Below, piece by piece: positions 25,695 to 36,139 of a stretch of DNA of 64,000 nucleotides. The notes below the pieces were generated by a model, which saw only the letters and a program-made list of their open reading frames with translations, was not told where the DNA came from and did no database searches. Origin of the DNA: Escherichia sp. ESNIH1. Lineage in GTDB: Bacteria > Pseudomonadota > Gammaproteobacteria > Enterobacterales > Enterobacteriaceae. The translations under genes were made by a program, and so were the position numbers. Location of the stretch: the NCBI GenBank assembly GCA_002918705.1, contig PQKR01000004.1, positions 346,213-410,212 on the forward strand, given 5' to 3'. Numbering within the stretch: position 1 is the first letter of the stretch; each line of letters begins with the position of its first letter.

Positions 25695-28225
25695 AGATCC
25701 CAACCGCGACTTATCGGATTCAATTTCGTAACGGCATGACTTTTGACCGTGCCGCTGGCCTCGTGCCCTACATGCAGCAGCTTGGCATCAGCCATCTCTA
25801 CGCCTCACCGATCTTTACCGCCACCTCAGGCTCCACGCATGGCTACGACGTCACGGATGCCAACGAGATCGAGCCTGCTATTGGTGGGCGCGAAGGCTTT
25901 GATCGGATGGTAAACGCGTTGAAAGAGGCGGGCCTCGGCCTGATTCTGGATATCGTTCCGAACCATATGGCGGCGTCGCTGGAGAATCCCTGGTGGCGCG
26001 ACGTCATTGAACACGGCGAAAAAAGCCGTTACGCCCGCTATTTTGATATCGACTGGTCGCGTCGTCTGACTCTGCCGTTCCTCGGAGATACTTTTGAAGC
26101 CGAGCTGGAGAAGGGGGATATCACCGTTCAGGCCGATCCGCAGACGGGCAAACCTGCTTTTGCCTATTTTGAGAGCTTCTATCCGCTTTGCCCGGAGAGC
26201 TATCAGGGCCGCGAAGAGGAGGTGCTGAAGCTCACCGATAACGCAGAGCTTATTGCACTCCATGAGCGTCAGCCCTATCGGTTAATGACGTGGCGAGACG
26301 CGCCGCGCGATCTCTCCTATCGTCGTTTTTTTGAAATTACTGGTTTGGTGGGTGTTCGGGTTGAAGACGATGCGGTCTTTGACGATAGCCACCGGCTGAT
26401 CCTCGACCTGGTCCGCAGCGGGGCGGTAGACGGGCTGCGTGTAGATCACGTAGATGGCCTTGCCGATCCTAAAGGATATCTCCAGCGCCTGCGCCAGGAG
26501 GCCGGAGCCGACTGCTACCTCACCGTTGAGAAGATCCTCGGCAAGGGTGAACATCTGCCGGATGACTGGCCGGTGTCCGGCACCACAGGCTACGAATTCA
26601 TAGCCGCGCTCTCTGACGCTCTGGTAGACGACGACAGGCTTGCCGCGCTGCGCAAGGCCTACGATAAGGCGATGGAAAAGCAGGTCGATATGAAAGCCGA
26701 GCTGCGTGCGGCGAAGCTGCTGATGGCTGACAGAAATTTTGAAGGTGAATTTACTACCTTGCTGAAGCTGGCGCTTGGCATTGCTGAGTCAGAGGGGATC
26801 GCGGCGCAAGAGAGTAGTATTCGCAGTGCGTTGCGGGAGCTTCTGGTTGCTTTCCCGGTTTACCGTACCTATGGCACCGCGCAGGGGCTTCCAGCTGCTG
26901 ATGCTCAGCTCCTGCAAAAAGTGGCTGACAAGGTCAGAGCCAGCGCTACCGCCCCGGACCCCGATTCGCTCGACTTTATCACCCGGATCCTTGCGGGCGC
27001 GCTTTCTGACGCTGCCTCTGAGAAAGCATCGCTTTTCCGCACCCGTTTTCAGCAGCTTACCGGGCCGCTGATGGCAAAATCCGTGGAGGATACGCTTTTC
27101 TTCCGCCAGAACATGGGACTGGCGCTTAATGAGGTGGGGGCCGAGCCGCTGCCACGTATTTTCTCCCTTGATCGTTTCCACGCCGAGATGAAAACCCGGC
27201 TTGAGAAACAGCCTGATGCGCTCTCCGGCACCTCGACCCACGACACCAAGCGCGGCGAGGATACCCGCGCGCGGCTCTATACCCTGACGGAAGCCCCGGC
27301 GCGCTGGGCGGTCTGCGTTGCCCGCTGGCAGGAGCTCAACCAGCATAAGGTGGTCGAACTTGAGGATGGTCCGGCACCGAAACCCGCGGGGGCGTGGATG
27401 CTCTATCAGGCCCTGGCGGGCGTCTGGCCCGTTACGCTTCAGCCCGACGACGTGGAAGGCCTGAAGGCATTAGAGGAGCGCTTCCTGGACTTTGTCGAAA
27501 AGGCGCTGCGGGAAGCGAAGCTGCGTACCGACTGGGTCGACAGCAACGATCCTTTTGAAAAAGCGATGCTTGATTACGCCCGGCACCTGCTTTCGCCGGA
27601 TAACCAGGCCTTCCTGCAGGATTTTGTTAGCTCCCTACAGCCGTTTATCCGGGCAGGTCTGGTCAACAGCCTGACTCAGACGGTGATTAAGCTCACCGCG
27701 CCGGGCGTACCGGATATCTATCAGGGCAGCGAGGCGCTTAATTTCAGCCTTGTCGATCCCGATAACCGTCGCGAGCCCGATTTTGCCACGCTGACTAAGC
27801 AGCTGACCGAGGATGATCGCCCCGTGGTCACCACCGAAGAGAGCTGGCAGAGTGGCCTCCTTAAACAGCAGGTTATTGCGAAGAGCCTGCGCCTTCGTCA
27901 GCAGAAACCCGCGCTGTTCCGGCATGGCGACTATCTGCCGCTGACGGTAACGGGGGAGCGGGCGGATCACGTTATCGCCTACGCACGAATGACTCCCCGG
28001 ATCAGAGGCGGTGATGCGCTGATCGTGATTGCGCCGCGCCTCGCCCTGCGGCTACCTGACGATGCTGACGCAGCATGGTTTACCGATACCACGATTGCGC
28101 TGCCTGAAGCACTCGCAGGCCGCCGCTACCGCAATATTCTCAGCGGAGAAATTATCGCCCTGGAAGAAAGAATTGATTTAAACAATACCACTGGAGATGT
28201 ACCGCAAATATTGATCGCTGAATGA
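25691..28225 (+). CDS. treY: malto-oligosyltrehalose synthase TreY
   Basis: An 844-residue GH13 enzyme that turns the reducing-end alpha-1,4 bond of maltodextrin into the alpha,alpha-1,1 bond of trehalose. It opens with the typical PTATYRIQFRNGMTFDRAAG. Catalytic regions are DIVPNHMAA, GLRVDHVDGLADP (nucleophile Asp near residue 251), TVEKIL (acid Glu near residue 279) and STHDTKRGED near residue 516. It starts with GTG and overlaps treZ by four bases, so the two are translationally coupled. Its length is somewhat over 800, usual for the proteobacterial type. Confidence 0.95.
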   Translation: MKIPTATYRIQFRNGMTFDRAAGLVPYMQQLGISHLYASPIFTATSGSTHGYDVTDANEIEPAIGGREGFDRMVNALKEAGLGLILDIVPNHMAASLENPWWRDVIEHGEKSRYARYFDIDWSRRLTLPFLGDTFEAELEKGDITVQADPQTGKPAFAYFESFYPLCPESYQGREEEVLKLTDNAELIALHERQPYRLMTWRDAPRDLSYRRFFEITGLVGVRVEDDAVFDDSHRLILDLVRSGAVDGLRVDHVDGLADPKGYLQRLRQEAGADCYLTVEKILGKGEHLPDDWPVSGTTGYEFIAALSDALVDDDRLAALRKAYDKAMEKQVDMKAELRAAKLLMADRNFEGEFTTLLKLALGIAESEGIAAQESSIRSALRELLVAFPVYRTYGTAQGLPAADAQLLQKVADKVRASATAPDPDSLDFITRILAGALSDAASEKASLFRTRFQQLTGPLMAKSVEDTLFFRQNMGLALNEVGAEPLPRIFSLDRFHAEMKTRLEKQPDALSGTSTHDTKRGEDTRARLYTLTEAPARWAVCVARWQELNQHKVVELEDGPAPKPAGAWMLYQALAGVWPVTLQPDDVEGLKALEERFLDFVEKALREAKLRTDWVDSNDPFEKAMLDYARHLLSPDNQAFLQDFVSSLQPFIRAGLVNSLTQTVIKLTAPGVPDIYQGSEALNFSLVDPDNRREPDFATLTKQLTEDDRPVVTTEESWQSGLLKQQVIAKSLRLRQQKPALFRHGDYLPLTVTGERADHVIAYARMTPRIRGGDALIVIAPRLALRLPDDADAAWFTDTTIALPEALAGRRYRNILSGEIIALEERIDLNNTTGDVPQILIAE

Positions 28226-28322
28226 CTATTCGCCTGATTTTTTGCAGCGCTTAATCGCGCCTGGTTGCTTATTGCCTAAAGGAATGTGCCCTTTGAAGTC
28301 CACATTCTATGGAGAAGAATGA

Positions 28323-30398
28323 ATGAAACACCGTAATACCTATCACATCCTGCCGGGGGATTATCACCTTCTCGGCGCTAACTACGATGGCGAGGGCGTT
28401 AACTTTGCCCTTTTCTCGGCGCATGCAGAGCGCGTTGAGCTTTGCCTCTATGATCCGAGCGGCAAGAATGAAATCGCACGTATGGATCTGCCAGAAAACA
28501 CCCATGAAGTCTGGCATGGTTACGTACCCGGCCTGAAGCCGGGCGCGCTGTACGGTTTTCGCGTGCACGGTCCGTTCGATCCAGAAAACGGCCACCGCTT
28601 TAACCCGAACAAGCTGGTCATCGATCCCTACGCCCGTGAACTGGTCGGCGACGTGGAGTGGAACGAAGCGCATTTTGCCTATGACATGCTGCATGAGGAT
28701 AAGGATCTGACCTTTGATAAACGGGACAGCGCGCCGTTTATGCCGAAGTGCCGGGTCGTTAACCCCCATGAGTTTGACTGGCAGGATAACAATCGTCCCA
28801 ATATCCCGTGGTCGCAGGCCATCATCTACGAAACCCATGTGAAGGGCTTTACCCAGCTCAATTCGGCGCTGCCGCAGGAATTGCGCGGTAACTTTGAGGG
28901 GATGGGGCACAAAGCGACCGTGGACTACATCAAAAGTCTGGGTATCACCTCTGTCGAACTGCTGCCGGTCCACTGGTTCCCGGACGACCAGCATCTGCTC
29001 GATCGCGGCCTGAAAAACTTCTGGGGCTACAATACGCTTGGCTTCTTTGCGCCAGCCTCTCGTTACTTCGGACCGAAAGGCATTCAGGGCTTCCGTGATA
29101 TGGTGCGCGCCTTCCACGATGCGGGTATCGAAGTGATCCTCGACGTGGTCTATAACCACACCGCGGAAGGTAACGAACTGGGTCCAACGCTGTCGTTTAA
29201 GGGTATCGATAACTTCTCTTACTATCGCACCATGCCCGATCAGCACCGCTACTACATTAACGATACCGGCACCGGGAACACCGTTAACACCTCCCATCCG
29301 CGCGTACTGCAGATGGTTATGGACTCCCTGCGCTACTGGGCCGAGTCGATGCATATTGACGGCTTCCGTTTCGACCTCGGGACTATTCTTGGCCGTGAGC
29401 CGGAAGGCTTTGACCAGCGCGGCGGCTTCTTTGATGCCATGACCCAGGATCCGGTGCTCTCTAAACTCAAGCTGATTGGTGAGCCCTGGGATATCGGTCC
29501 GGGCGGCTATCAGGTAGGTGGATTCCCGCCGGGCTGGGCGGAGTGGAACGATAAATATCGTGACACGGTGCGTGAGTACTGGAAAGGCGACAACGTCGCC
29601 CCTGATTTCGCCTCACGCCTGCTGGGCTCTGGCGACCTCTACGACATTCGCGGCCGTCGCCCCTGGGCCAGCGTTAACTTTATTACCGCTCACGACGGCT
29701 TTACGCTGAACGATCTGGTGTCGTACAACGAGAAGCACAACGAAGAGAATGGCGAAGAGAACAACGACGGTCATAACGACAACCGCTCCTATAACTACGG
29801 CGCGGAAGGTCCCACCGACGACGAAAATATCAATGCGATCCGCGAGCGGCAAAAACGGAACTTCCTCGCCACGCTGTTCTTCTCGCACGGCACGCCGATG
29901 CTGCTGGCCGGGGACGAGTTTGGCCGCAGCCAGATGGGTAACAACAACGGCTACTGCCAGGATAGCGAGATCTCCTGGATTCACTGGGACGATCTGCCAG
30001 CCTCCAGTGAGGCGCTGCGCGAGTTTACCCGCCAGGTTATTAAGCTGCGTACTGAGCAACCGCTGCTGCGCCGTGAAAGCTGGCGCGACGGCCTGCTTAT
30101 CGAGTGGTTCAACGCCGAGGGGGGGATCCAGCAGCCTGAGCACTGGCATGAAGGTTCGGCTCTGGTGGTCTATATTAGTCGGCCAGATTTGAAGCCGGAG
30201 GAGGGGATCTGGCACGATATACTGATGCTGCTCAATCCGTTTGAGGAGAGCATGCAGTTCCGTATTCCGCAGCCTGGCGAGAGCGGCTGGGTGCTGGAGC
30301 TGACCACTTTTGATACGGAATCCCGCGGTATTGTCATTGATAGCGAAACGGATTTCACTCTGGAAGGGCGCAGCATCGCGCTGTTCAGAAGACCCTAA
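28323..30398 (+). CDS. treX: glycogen/maltodextrin debranching enzyme TreX (GlgX-like)
   Basis: A 691-residue isoamylase-type GH13 enzyme that removes alpha-1,6 branches to feed maltodextrin to TreY. An N-terminal CBM48 domain carries GEGVNFALFSAHAERVELCL, followed by catalytic regions DVVYNHTAEGNE, GFRFDLGTILG (Asp near residue 350), LIGEPWDIGPGGYQVG (Glu near residue 386) and ITAHDGFTLNDL near residue 455. The ATG at 28323 follows GGAGAAGA. It lies 97 bp after treY in the same direction. It is longer than E. coli GlgX (657), and the operon context favours the TreX name. Confidence 0.92.
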   Translation: MKHRNTYHILPGDYHLLGANYDGEGVNFALFSAHAERVELCLYDPSGKNEIARMDLPENTHEVWHGYVPGLKPGALYGFRVHGPFDPENGHRFNPNKLVIDPYARELVGDVEWNEAHFAYDMLHEDKDLTFDKRDSAPFMPKCRVVNPHEFDWQDNNRPNIPWSQAIIYETHVKGFTQLNSALPQELRGNFEGMGHKATVDYIKSLGITSVELLPVHWFPDDQHLLDRGLKNFWGYNTLGFFAPASRYFGPKGIQGFRDMVRAFHDAGIEVILDVVYNHTAEGNELGPTLSFKGIDNFSYYRTMPDQHRYYINDTGTGNTVNTSHPRVLQMVMDSLRYWAESMHIDGFRFDLGTILGREPEGFDQRGGFFDAMTQDPVLSKLKLIGEPWDIGPGGYQVGGFPPGWAEWNDKYRDTVREYWKGDNVAPDFASRLLGSGDLYDIRGRRPWASVNFITAHDGFTLNDLVSYNEKHNEENGEENNDGHNDNRSYNYGAEGPTDDENINAIRERQKRNFLATLFFSHGTPMLLAGDEFGRSQMGNNNGYCQDSEISWIHWDDLPASSEALREFTRQVIKLRTEQPLLRRESWRDGLLIEWFNAEGGIQQPEHWHEGSALVVYISRPDLKPEEGIWHDILMLLNPFEESMQFRIPQPGESGWVLELTTFDTESRGIVIDSETDFTLEGRSIALFRRP

Positions 30399-30445
30399 TC
30401 AGAAGATGATCGTTAGCAGCGCTTACCCAGGCGCATATCGATAAT

Positions 30446-30482
30446 AAACGGCTCTGCTTTTACACTCAGCAGAGCCGTTTTT
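30446..30482. terminator. strong bidirectional terminator between treX and adhP
   Basis: A perfect 12-bp stem AAACGGCTCTGC (30446-30457) and GCAGAGCCGTTT (30469-30480) flanked by TT on the plus side and by AT-rich bases on the minus side. It lies between the convergent treX and adhP stops. Confidence 0.9.
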
Positions 30483-30499
30483 GCTTCTGGATCTATGCC

Positions 30500-31510
30500 T
30501 TAACGACGGAAATCGATCACCATACGGCCACGGATTTTACCTTGCTCCATCTCATGGAAAATAGCGTTGATATCTTCCAGCGGGCGCGAGGCGACTTTTG
30601 GCACCACTTTACCTTCGGCGGCAAACTGGAAGGCTTCGGCCAGATCCTGGCGCGTGCCCACCAGCGAACCCACAACCTGAATGCCGTCCAGCACGAGGCG
30701 AGGGATATCGAGGCTCATTGACTCTGGCGGCAGGCCAACGGCAACCACGCGTCCACCGGCGCGTACCGCATCTACGGCGGAGTTAAACGCCGCTTTAGCG
30801 ACGGCCGTGACTACCGCCGCATGCGCACCGCCGGTTTTCTGCTGAATAATCTGCGCTGCATCTTCATTCCGGGAGTTAATGGTCAGATCGGCCCCCATCT
30901 CTGACGCCAGGCTGAGCTGCTCATCATTCACATCAATGGCAATGACTTTGGCGTTAAAAACGTTCTTCGCATACTGCATCGCCAGGTTACCAAGGCCACC
31001 AAGACCGTAGATCGCAATCCACTGCCCGGGTTTAATATGGGAGATCTTGATTGATTTATAGGTCGTCACGCCTGCGCAGGTAATACTGCTGGCGGCGGCA
31101 GGATCCAGACCATCCGGAACTTTAACCGCGTAGTCCGCCACCACGATGCACCCTTCGGCCATGCCGCCATCGACGCTGTAGCCCGCGTTTTTCACCTCGC
31201 GACAGAGGGTTTCATTACCGCTGTTACAGTATTCACAGTGCCCGCATCCCTCATAGAACCAGGCCACGCTGGCGCGATCGCCAGGCTTCAACGACGTTAC
31301 GCCCGGGCCTACCTCTTCAACAACGCCGATGCCTTCATGGCCCAGGATCACCCCGGTCTTATCACCGAAATCGCCGTTTTTAACGTGAAGATCGGTATGA
31401 CAAACCCCACAGCACTCCATCTTTAGCCGCGCCTCGCCGTGGCGAAGTGGGCGTAAGGTTTTTTCTTTAATTTCGACTTGATGATCGTGAGTGACAACAG
31501 CAGCTTTCAT
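30500..31510 (-). CDS. adhP: zinc alcohol dehydrogenase AdhP
   Basis: A 336-residue NAD-dependent, propanol-preferring alcohol dehydrogenase, the same length as E. coli AdhP. The catalytic zinc site is [13 protein letters not shown] near residue 36, with [15 protein letters not shown]. The structural zinc loop [15 protein letters not shown] lies near residues 89-103, and the NAD motif [15 protein letters not shown] near residue 167. The ATG at 31510 follows AAGGAGATAAAA. It is convergent with treX and upstream of maeA on the same strand, as in E. coli. Confidence 0.96.
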   Translation of the reverse strand: MKAAVVTHDHQVEIKEKTLRPLRHGEARLKMECCGVCHTDLHVKNGDFGDKTGVILGHEGIGVVEEVGPGVTSLKPGDRASVAWFYEGCGHCEYCNSGNETLCREVKNAGYSVDGGMAEGCIVVADYAVKVPDGLDPAAASSITCAGVTTYKSIKISHIKPGQWIAIYGLGGLGNLAMQYAKNVFNAKVIAIDVNDEQLSLASEMGADLTINSRNEDAAQIIQQKTGGAHAAVVTAVAKAAFNSAVDAVRAGGRVVAVGLPPESMSLDIPRLVLDGIQVVGSLVGTRQDLAEAFQFAAEGKVVPKVASRPLEDINAIFHEMEQGKIRGRMVIDFRR

Positions 31511-31676
31511 TTTTATCTCCTTAAGGTATGCAGTCGGTTAATGCATAACGTAACGCGTGATAAGTGAACGAAATTACTCCTTTAGGATTAATGACTTCTG
31601 GAGAAGTTGCAACCGCGCAGACACATTCTGCAATGATTTATGAGAATAATTCGCAAATGCCAGCGAGGAGAGGGAG

Positions 31677-31702
31677 GCCCGGCAAGCGTAGCGCCGCCGG
31701 GC
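31677..31702. repeat. REP-like palindrome downstream of maeA
   Basis: GCCCGGC (31677-31683) and GCCGGGC (31696-31702) flank AAGCGTAGCGCC, the typical make-up of repetitive extragenic palindromes in Klebsiella/Enterobacter. It sits between adhP and the maeA stop, where REPs commonly stabilise mRNA 3' ends. Confidence 0.7.
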
Positions 31703-31708
31703 AACTGA

Positions 31709-33406
31709 TTAAATAGAAGTTCGACGATAGCTGCGGTACTCAGGCCGCCAGAAGTTATCATCAATCGCCTGCTGCAGCGCCTCGGCGGAGGTTTTCACCG
31801 CCACGCCCTCCTGTTGGGCTACTTTACCTACCGCAAAGGCGATGGCCCGGGAGACGTGCTGGATCTCATCGAGACCCGGCAGCACCATGCCGTTGTCGTT
31901 GGTGCGCAGCGGGGAGTGCTCCGCCAGCGTTTCACTTGCCGCCATCAGCATCTCGTCAGTAATGCGCGACGCGCCAGCGGCGATGACACCCAGCCCGACG
32001 CCCGGGAAGATATAGGCGTTGTTGCACTGGGCAATGGGGTAGAGCTTATCTTTCCACTGCACCGGCGGGAACGGACTGCCGGTCGCTACCAGCGCGTTGC
32101 CGTCGGTCCAGGTGATGATATCCTGCGGGGTCGCCTCTACGCGGGAGGTGGGGTTCGAGAGCGGCATGACGATCGGGCGCGGGCAGTACTTATGCATCTC
32201 ACGGATAATTTCTTCCGTAAAGAGCCCCGTCTGACCCGAAACGCCGATCAGGATATCCGGCTTAACGTTGCGTACCACGTCCAGCAGGGAGATGGCGTCG
32301 CCGCTGGTCTCCCAGTTCTGAATATTCTCCTGCTTCTGCACCAGCTTGCTCTGGAAGGGCAGCAGGTTCGGCATCTGGTCGGTCAGCAGGCCAAAGCGAT
32401 CGACCATATAGACTTTTTGCCGCGCCGCCGCTTCGCTCAGCCCCTCGCGCTGAGTTTGGGCCACGATCTGCTCGGCAATACCGCACCCGGCGGAACCGGC
32501 GCCAAGGAAAACAATTTTTTGATTGCTCAGCTGGCTGCCTGCAGCACGGCTTGCCGCAATCAGCGTGCCGACCGTAACGGCCGCCGTACCCTGAATATCG
32601 TCGTTAAACGAGCAGATCTCGTTGCGGTAACGGTTGAGCAGCGGCATGGCATTTTTCTGGGCGAAGTCTTCAAACTGCAGCAGCACGTCCGGCCAGCGCT
32701 GCTTCACGGCCTGGATAAACTCATCGACAAACTCGTAGTATTCGTCACCGCTGATGCGCGGATGACGCCAGCCCATATAAAGTGGATCGTTAAGCAGCTG
32801 CTGGTTGTTGGTACCCACATCCAGCACTACCGGCAGGGTATATGCCGGGCTGATGCCGCCGCAGGCGGTATAGAGCGACAGCTTGCCGATAGGAATGCCC
32901 ATGCCGCCGATGCCCTGATCGCCGAGACCCAGAATACGTTCGCCGTCGGTCACGACGATCACTTTAATATTGTGCGCCGGAACGTTCTGTAAAATGTCAT
33001 CCATCATGTGGCGATTTTCGTAGGAGATAAACACCCCGCGTGCGCGGCGGTAGATCTCGGAGAAGCGTTCGCAAGCAGAGCCGACCGTCGGGGTGTAGAT
33101 CACCGGCATCATCTCATCGAGATGGTTTTCCACCAGCCGATAGAAGAGCGTTTCGTTAGTGTCCTGAATGTTACGTAGATAGATGTGCTTATCGATATCC
33201 GTTTTGAACCCCTGATACTGCAGCCAGGCGCGTTCAGCTTGCTCTTCGATGGTTTCCACCACTTCAGGAAGCAGGCCGAGCAGGTTAAAGTTGCGTCTCT
33301 CTTCAAGGCTAAAGGCGCTGCCTTTATTCAGCAGGGGGAACTCCAGCAGTAAAGGGCCAGCATAGGGGATGTAAAGCGAACGGTTTTTCTTGTACTTCAG
33401 CAACAT
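31709..33406 (-). CDS. maeA: NAD-dependent malic enzyme MaeA (SfcA)
   Basis: A 565-residue cytoplasmic enzyme converting malate to pyruvate and CO2 with NAD. The length equals E. coli MaeA from the chosen ATG at 33406, which follows AGGAG; a frame open for 31 more codons upstream has no support. Conserved blocks are [34 protein letters not shown], the metal site [11 protein letters not shown] and the nucleotide motif [16 protein letters not shown]. Its order with adhP and sra is as in E. coli. Confidence 0.96.
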   Translation of the reverse strand: MLLKYKKNRSLYIPYAGPLLLEFPLLNKGSAFSLEERRNFNLLGLLPEVVETIEEQAERAWLQYQGFKTDIDKHIYLRNIQDTNETLFYRLVENHLDEMMPVIYTPTVGSACERFSEIYRRARGVFISYENRHMMDDILQNVPAHNIKVIVVTDGERILGLGDQGIGGMGIPIGKLSLYTACGGISPAYTLPVVLDVGTNNQQLLNDPLYMGWRHPRISGDEYYEFVDEFIQAVKQRWPDVLLQFEDFAQKNAMPLLNRYRNEICSFNDDIQGTAAVTVGTLIAASRAAGSQLSNQKIVFLGAGSAGCGIAEQIVAQTQREGLSEAAARQKVYMVDRFGLLTDQMPNLLPFQSKLVQKQENIQNWETSGDAISLLDVVRNVKPDILIGVSGQTGLFTEEIIREMHKYCPRPIVMPLSNPTSRVEATPQDIITWTDGNALVATGSPFPPVQWKDKLYPIAQCNNAYIFPGVGLGVIAAGASRITDEMLMAASETLAEHSPLRTNDNGMVLPGLDEIQHVSRAIAFAVGKVAQQEGVAVKTSAEALQQAIDDNFWRPEYRSYRRTSI

Positions 33407-33548
33407 CTCTAAAACTCCTGGGTAAACAAATCCCGGCGATGGCACGGTTACCTGCGTGCGAACGGGGTAGGTAGTACGGCGGAGGGAAGTATAAAGCATG
33501 CGTATTGCAATTACTTGTTACTTCGCTGAAACATATTCATAAATAAAA

Positions 33549-33570
33549 GCGCCACCGGAACGGTGGCGCG
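33549..33570 (-). terminator. intrinsic terminator of sra
   Basis: On the minus strand GCGCCACCG pairs with CGGTGGCGC around a short loop and runs into TTTTATTT. It lies 20 bp past the sra stop. Confidence 0.85.
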
Positions 33571-33589
33571 GGAAGGGTTCAGGCGTGCC

Positions 33590-33727
33590 TTACTGGGCGC
33601 GGCGATGGCGCCCGTGGCGATGCGTGACCACTTTTTCGCTGCCGTCGTCGCTACGCACGACTTTGCGCTGGTTCGACAGCTTGTAGTCCAGACCTAAAAT
33701 ATGACGTGCCTGACGATTCGTTCTCAT
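33590..33727 (-). CDS. sra: stationary-phase ribosome-associated protein SRA
   Basis: A 45-residue, strongly basic protein that binds the 30S subunit in stationary phase. It reads [20 protein letters not shown], close to E. coli SRA (also 45 residues), and has a basic tail ending in RHRRAQ. AAGGAG lies eight bases before the ATG at 33727. It is followed by its own terminator and sits between maeA and an Aer-like gene; E. coli has bdm at the latter place. RpoS control is known in E. coli and only presumed here. Confidence 0.95.
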   Translation of the reverse strand: MRTNRQARHILGLDYKLSNQRKVVRSDDGSEKVVTHRHGRHRRAQ

Positions 33728-33857
33728 GCTAACTCCTTAATTCTGTAAATAGTTTCAAGGACCAGCCCGCAGTTGCAGGCCGGGCAAAGCGTAATCCCAT
33801 AGCTCAGGCAGTATACCGCGTGCAGTGAACGAAAAATGTGCTGCACGGTTGATTACG

Positions 33858-35399
33858 TTAATTTCCTCCGCCAAAAACCTGCACGGCGCGCTGCAGGCGT
33901 GCGGAGCGGGAGGAGAGGTCGCAGGCGGCGTCGGTGACCCGCTCAACCATGCCGGTATTGTTGTGGGTCATGACGCCAATACGCGATACGGATTCGTTAA
34001 TTAGCGTCAGCGCCTGCGTCTGCTCCTGAGTGGCGGTGCCAATCTCTTTAATCATGGTCGACATCTGGATTACGTTATCGATCATCGCTGTCAGGTGCGT
34101 CTCGGTGTTTTCCACCCTCTTCACCCCGCTGCTAACGTTAGCAACGTTCTGTTCAATCAGGGTTTTGATCTCCTTCGCGGCAGAGGCGGAGTGCTGGGCC
34201 AGGTGACGCACCTCGGCGGCGACCACGGCAAAACCGCGACCCGCTTCCCCGGCGCGGGCGGCTTCTACGGCAGCGTTAAGCGCCAGAATGTTGGTCTGAA
34301 AGGCGATGCTGTCGATCACGCTGATAATATCCACGATCTGCCGGTTATCCCGGGAGACAGACTGCATCATGGTGATGGTTTGCTTCATAATATTGCCGCT
34401 GTTCATTGCATTGCGGCTGGTCTCATCTGCCCGTATCATCGCATCAGCGGCTGTCTCCGCCGTCTGTTTCACCGCGCTGGCAATCTCCTCTACTGCCGCC
34501 GCCGTCTGGTGGAGATCCGCCGAGGTCTCTTCGCTACGCTGCTGTAGCGACTCCCCCTCTTCAGAGATGCGATGGCTGATTTTACGGATCCCATTCAGCT
34601 GCGTGGTGACGTCCCCAACCAGAGAGTTGAGGTTCAATCCAGACTGATTCACAAGGCGCAGCAGCATGCCGATCTCATCGACGCGGTTCAGTTGAATATA
34701 GTCGGCGCGTCTTCCAGACACTACGTTTTGCATTTGCGTTAAGATTAATTTTAATGGGCGTGAAATCTGCAGCTGTAAAAACAGCGCGACGAGTAAAAAC
34801 AGTATCACCGTTGTGCCAGACATTATCAGCGCAGGGAGAGGAATAAATGGCAAGACAGCTATCAACAAGGCGGCAGTGCCTAAAGCCAGATTAATTCGCC
34901 GGGAAATAGTGAGCCACTTAAAAAGCGATAAAAAAGAGAGAGGGCCCCGGCGAATCAACACGCCTTTATAGAAGCGATAGCCTTTAAGTTTATTGGCGTT
35001 TATCTGCGCATAAAGATTTTCACTTGCGCTAATCTCGTCCCTTGTTGGAATATTCCTCACCGAGATGTAACCGGTCAGCTTTTGCTGCTGATAAACCGGA
35101 GTGACGTTAGCGCGCACCCAGTAGTGATCGCCGTTGTGACGCCGATTCTTCACCAGCCCCGTCCAGCTCTCTCCCTGCTGGATGGTAAACCACATATCGG
35201 CAAAGGCGGCCGGAGGCATGTCAGGGTGGCGAATAATATTGTGCGGCTCGCCAACCAGCTCACTTTCATCAAACCCGCTGGCAGTAATAAAAGCAGAGTT
35301 AGCATAGGAAATATGACTCTGCGTATTCGTTGTCGACATAAGCGTCGTGCCATCGTTAAGTAAATACTCTTTCTGTGTAACGGGAGTGTTACGCTTCAT
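33858..35399 (-). CDS. Aer-like PAS-domain methyl-accepting chemotaxis protein
   Basis: A 513-residue inner-membrane chemoreceptor. An N-terminal PAS domain (about residues 15-115) carries YANSAFITASGFDESELVGE, NIIRHPDMP and HYWVRANVTPVY, as in Aer, which senses redox through FAD. Two close hydrophobic stretches at about 165-210 form the membrane hairpin, then comes HAMP and the signalling domain with TNILALNAAVEAARAGEAGR. There is no NWETF-type CheR tether at the end (FGGGN). The ATG at 35399 follows GGAG. Upstream in-frame codons lack a ribosome site. Confidence 0.9.
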   Translation of the reverse strand: MKRNTPVTQKEYLLNDGTTLMSTTNTQSHISYANSAFITASGFDESELVGEPHNIIRHPDMPPAAFADMWFTIQQGESWTGLVKNRRHNGDHYWVRANVTPVYQQQKLTGYISVRNIPTRDEISASENLYAQINANKLKGYRFYKGVLIRRGPLSFLSLFKWLTISRRINLALGTAALLIAVLPFIPLPALIMSGTTVILFLLVALFLQLQISRPLKLILTQMQNVVSGRRADYIQLNRVDEIGMLLRLVNQSGLNLNSLVGDVTTQLNGIRKISHRISEEGESLQQRSEETSADLHQTAAAVEEIASAVKQTAETAADAMIRADETSRNAMNSGNIMKQTITMMQSVSRDNRQIVDIISVIDSIAFQTNILALNAAVEAARAGEAGRGFAVVAAEVRHLAQHSASAAKEIKTLIEQNVANVSSGVKRVENTETHLTAMIDNVIQMSTMIKEIGTATQEQTQALTLINESVSRIGVMTHNNTGMVERVTDAACDLSSRSARLQRAVQVFGGGN

Positions 35400-35701
35400 G
35401 AATAACTCCACAATCAAGCATCGTGCAGCAAACAAAAAAGAAATGGATATTGTTTTTATAGCTCGCGCATTCTCCACTATGAAAGCAATAACGGAAAGTA
35501 GCTAAAAGAAATATTTTTAATTGCAGCAAAATAATATTTACGGTGTCGGTTATAAAAATGAAAATAGATAAATAGGGAGTTGTTAATACCTCAGCGCTCG
35601 GCAAAACCTTAACGCAAATAGAAAGGGTATCGTGCTATATCGCAAAAATAATCTAACCTTTACTCGTAACGTTAATCGCTGGACAGGCTCAGGAGATGGA
35701 C

Positions 35702-36127
35702 ATGCACACCCCTAACGCTTCAGGACGTTCGCGCTTTGCTGTAGCGCTGTATGAGCTACTTAATCCCATCCCACTCGGCTTTTTTACCGCCGCCTGGATC
35801 TTTGACATTCTCTATATCAAAAGTATGCAGATCATGTGGACCGACGCCGCCAGCTGGCTGATTGTTATCGGGCTGGTGATTGCCATTATTCCGCGGGTCA
35901 TTAATCTGGTGCAGGTCTGGATAGGGCATCGCTACGCCTTTAGCTCGCCCATTAAGCTGCACTTCTGGCTTAGCCTGCTTGCCATCTTGCTGGCGATAGT
36001 TAACGCCTTCATCCACAGCCGCGACGCGTATGCCGTGGTCCCGCTGGGTGTGATCCTGTCAACGTTAGTGGTGATCCTGCTGCTGCTGGCGAATGTTCAA
36101 CTCGCGCTGCGTCAGCGTAACGCTTAA
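35702..36127 (+). CDS. DUF2231 four-helix membrane protein
   Basis: A 141-residue inner-membrane protein with four hydrophobic segments, matching the DUF2231 family. It begins MHTPNASGRSRFAVALYELL and has a conserved LNPIPLGFFTAAWIFD stretch before helix one. AGGAG at 35691-35695 is six bases before ATG 35702, favouring it over ATG 35696. It lies 12 bp before a sorbosone-dehydrogenase-like gene, a pairing I know from other proteobacteria. It may anchor that enzyme or pass electrons to quinone, which is inference. Confidence 0.78.
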   Translation: MHTPNASGRSRFAVALYELLNPIPLGFFTAAWIFDILYIKSMQIMWTDAASWLIVIGLVIAIIPRVINLVQVWIGHRYAFSSPIKLHFWLSLLAILLAIVNAFIHSRDAYAVVPLGVILSTLVVILLLLANVQLALRQRNA

Positions 36128-36139
36128 GGAGAAGCTCGT

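Noticed and set aside
28269..29354. Open frame of 361 codons opposite treX
   Set aside because: It is antisense to the conserved catalytic domain of TreX, and its product matches nothing I know.
31814..32992. Open frame of 392 codons opposite maeA
   Set aside because: It is produced by codon bias of the G+C-rich maeA gene; the maeA protein is conserved over its full length.
33407..33499. N-terminal extension of MaeA by 31 residues
   Set aside because: The ATG at 33406 has an AGGAG site and gives exactly the length of the E. coli enzyme.
33765..33785. GCCCG and CGGGC arms upstream of the Aer-like gene stop, possible REP
   Set aside because: The stem is only 5 bp and the loop differs from REP sequences, so it is not called.
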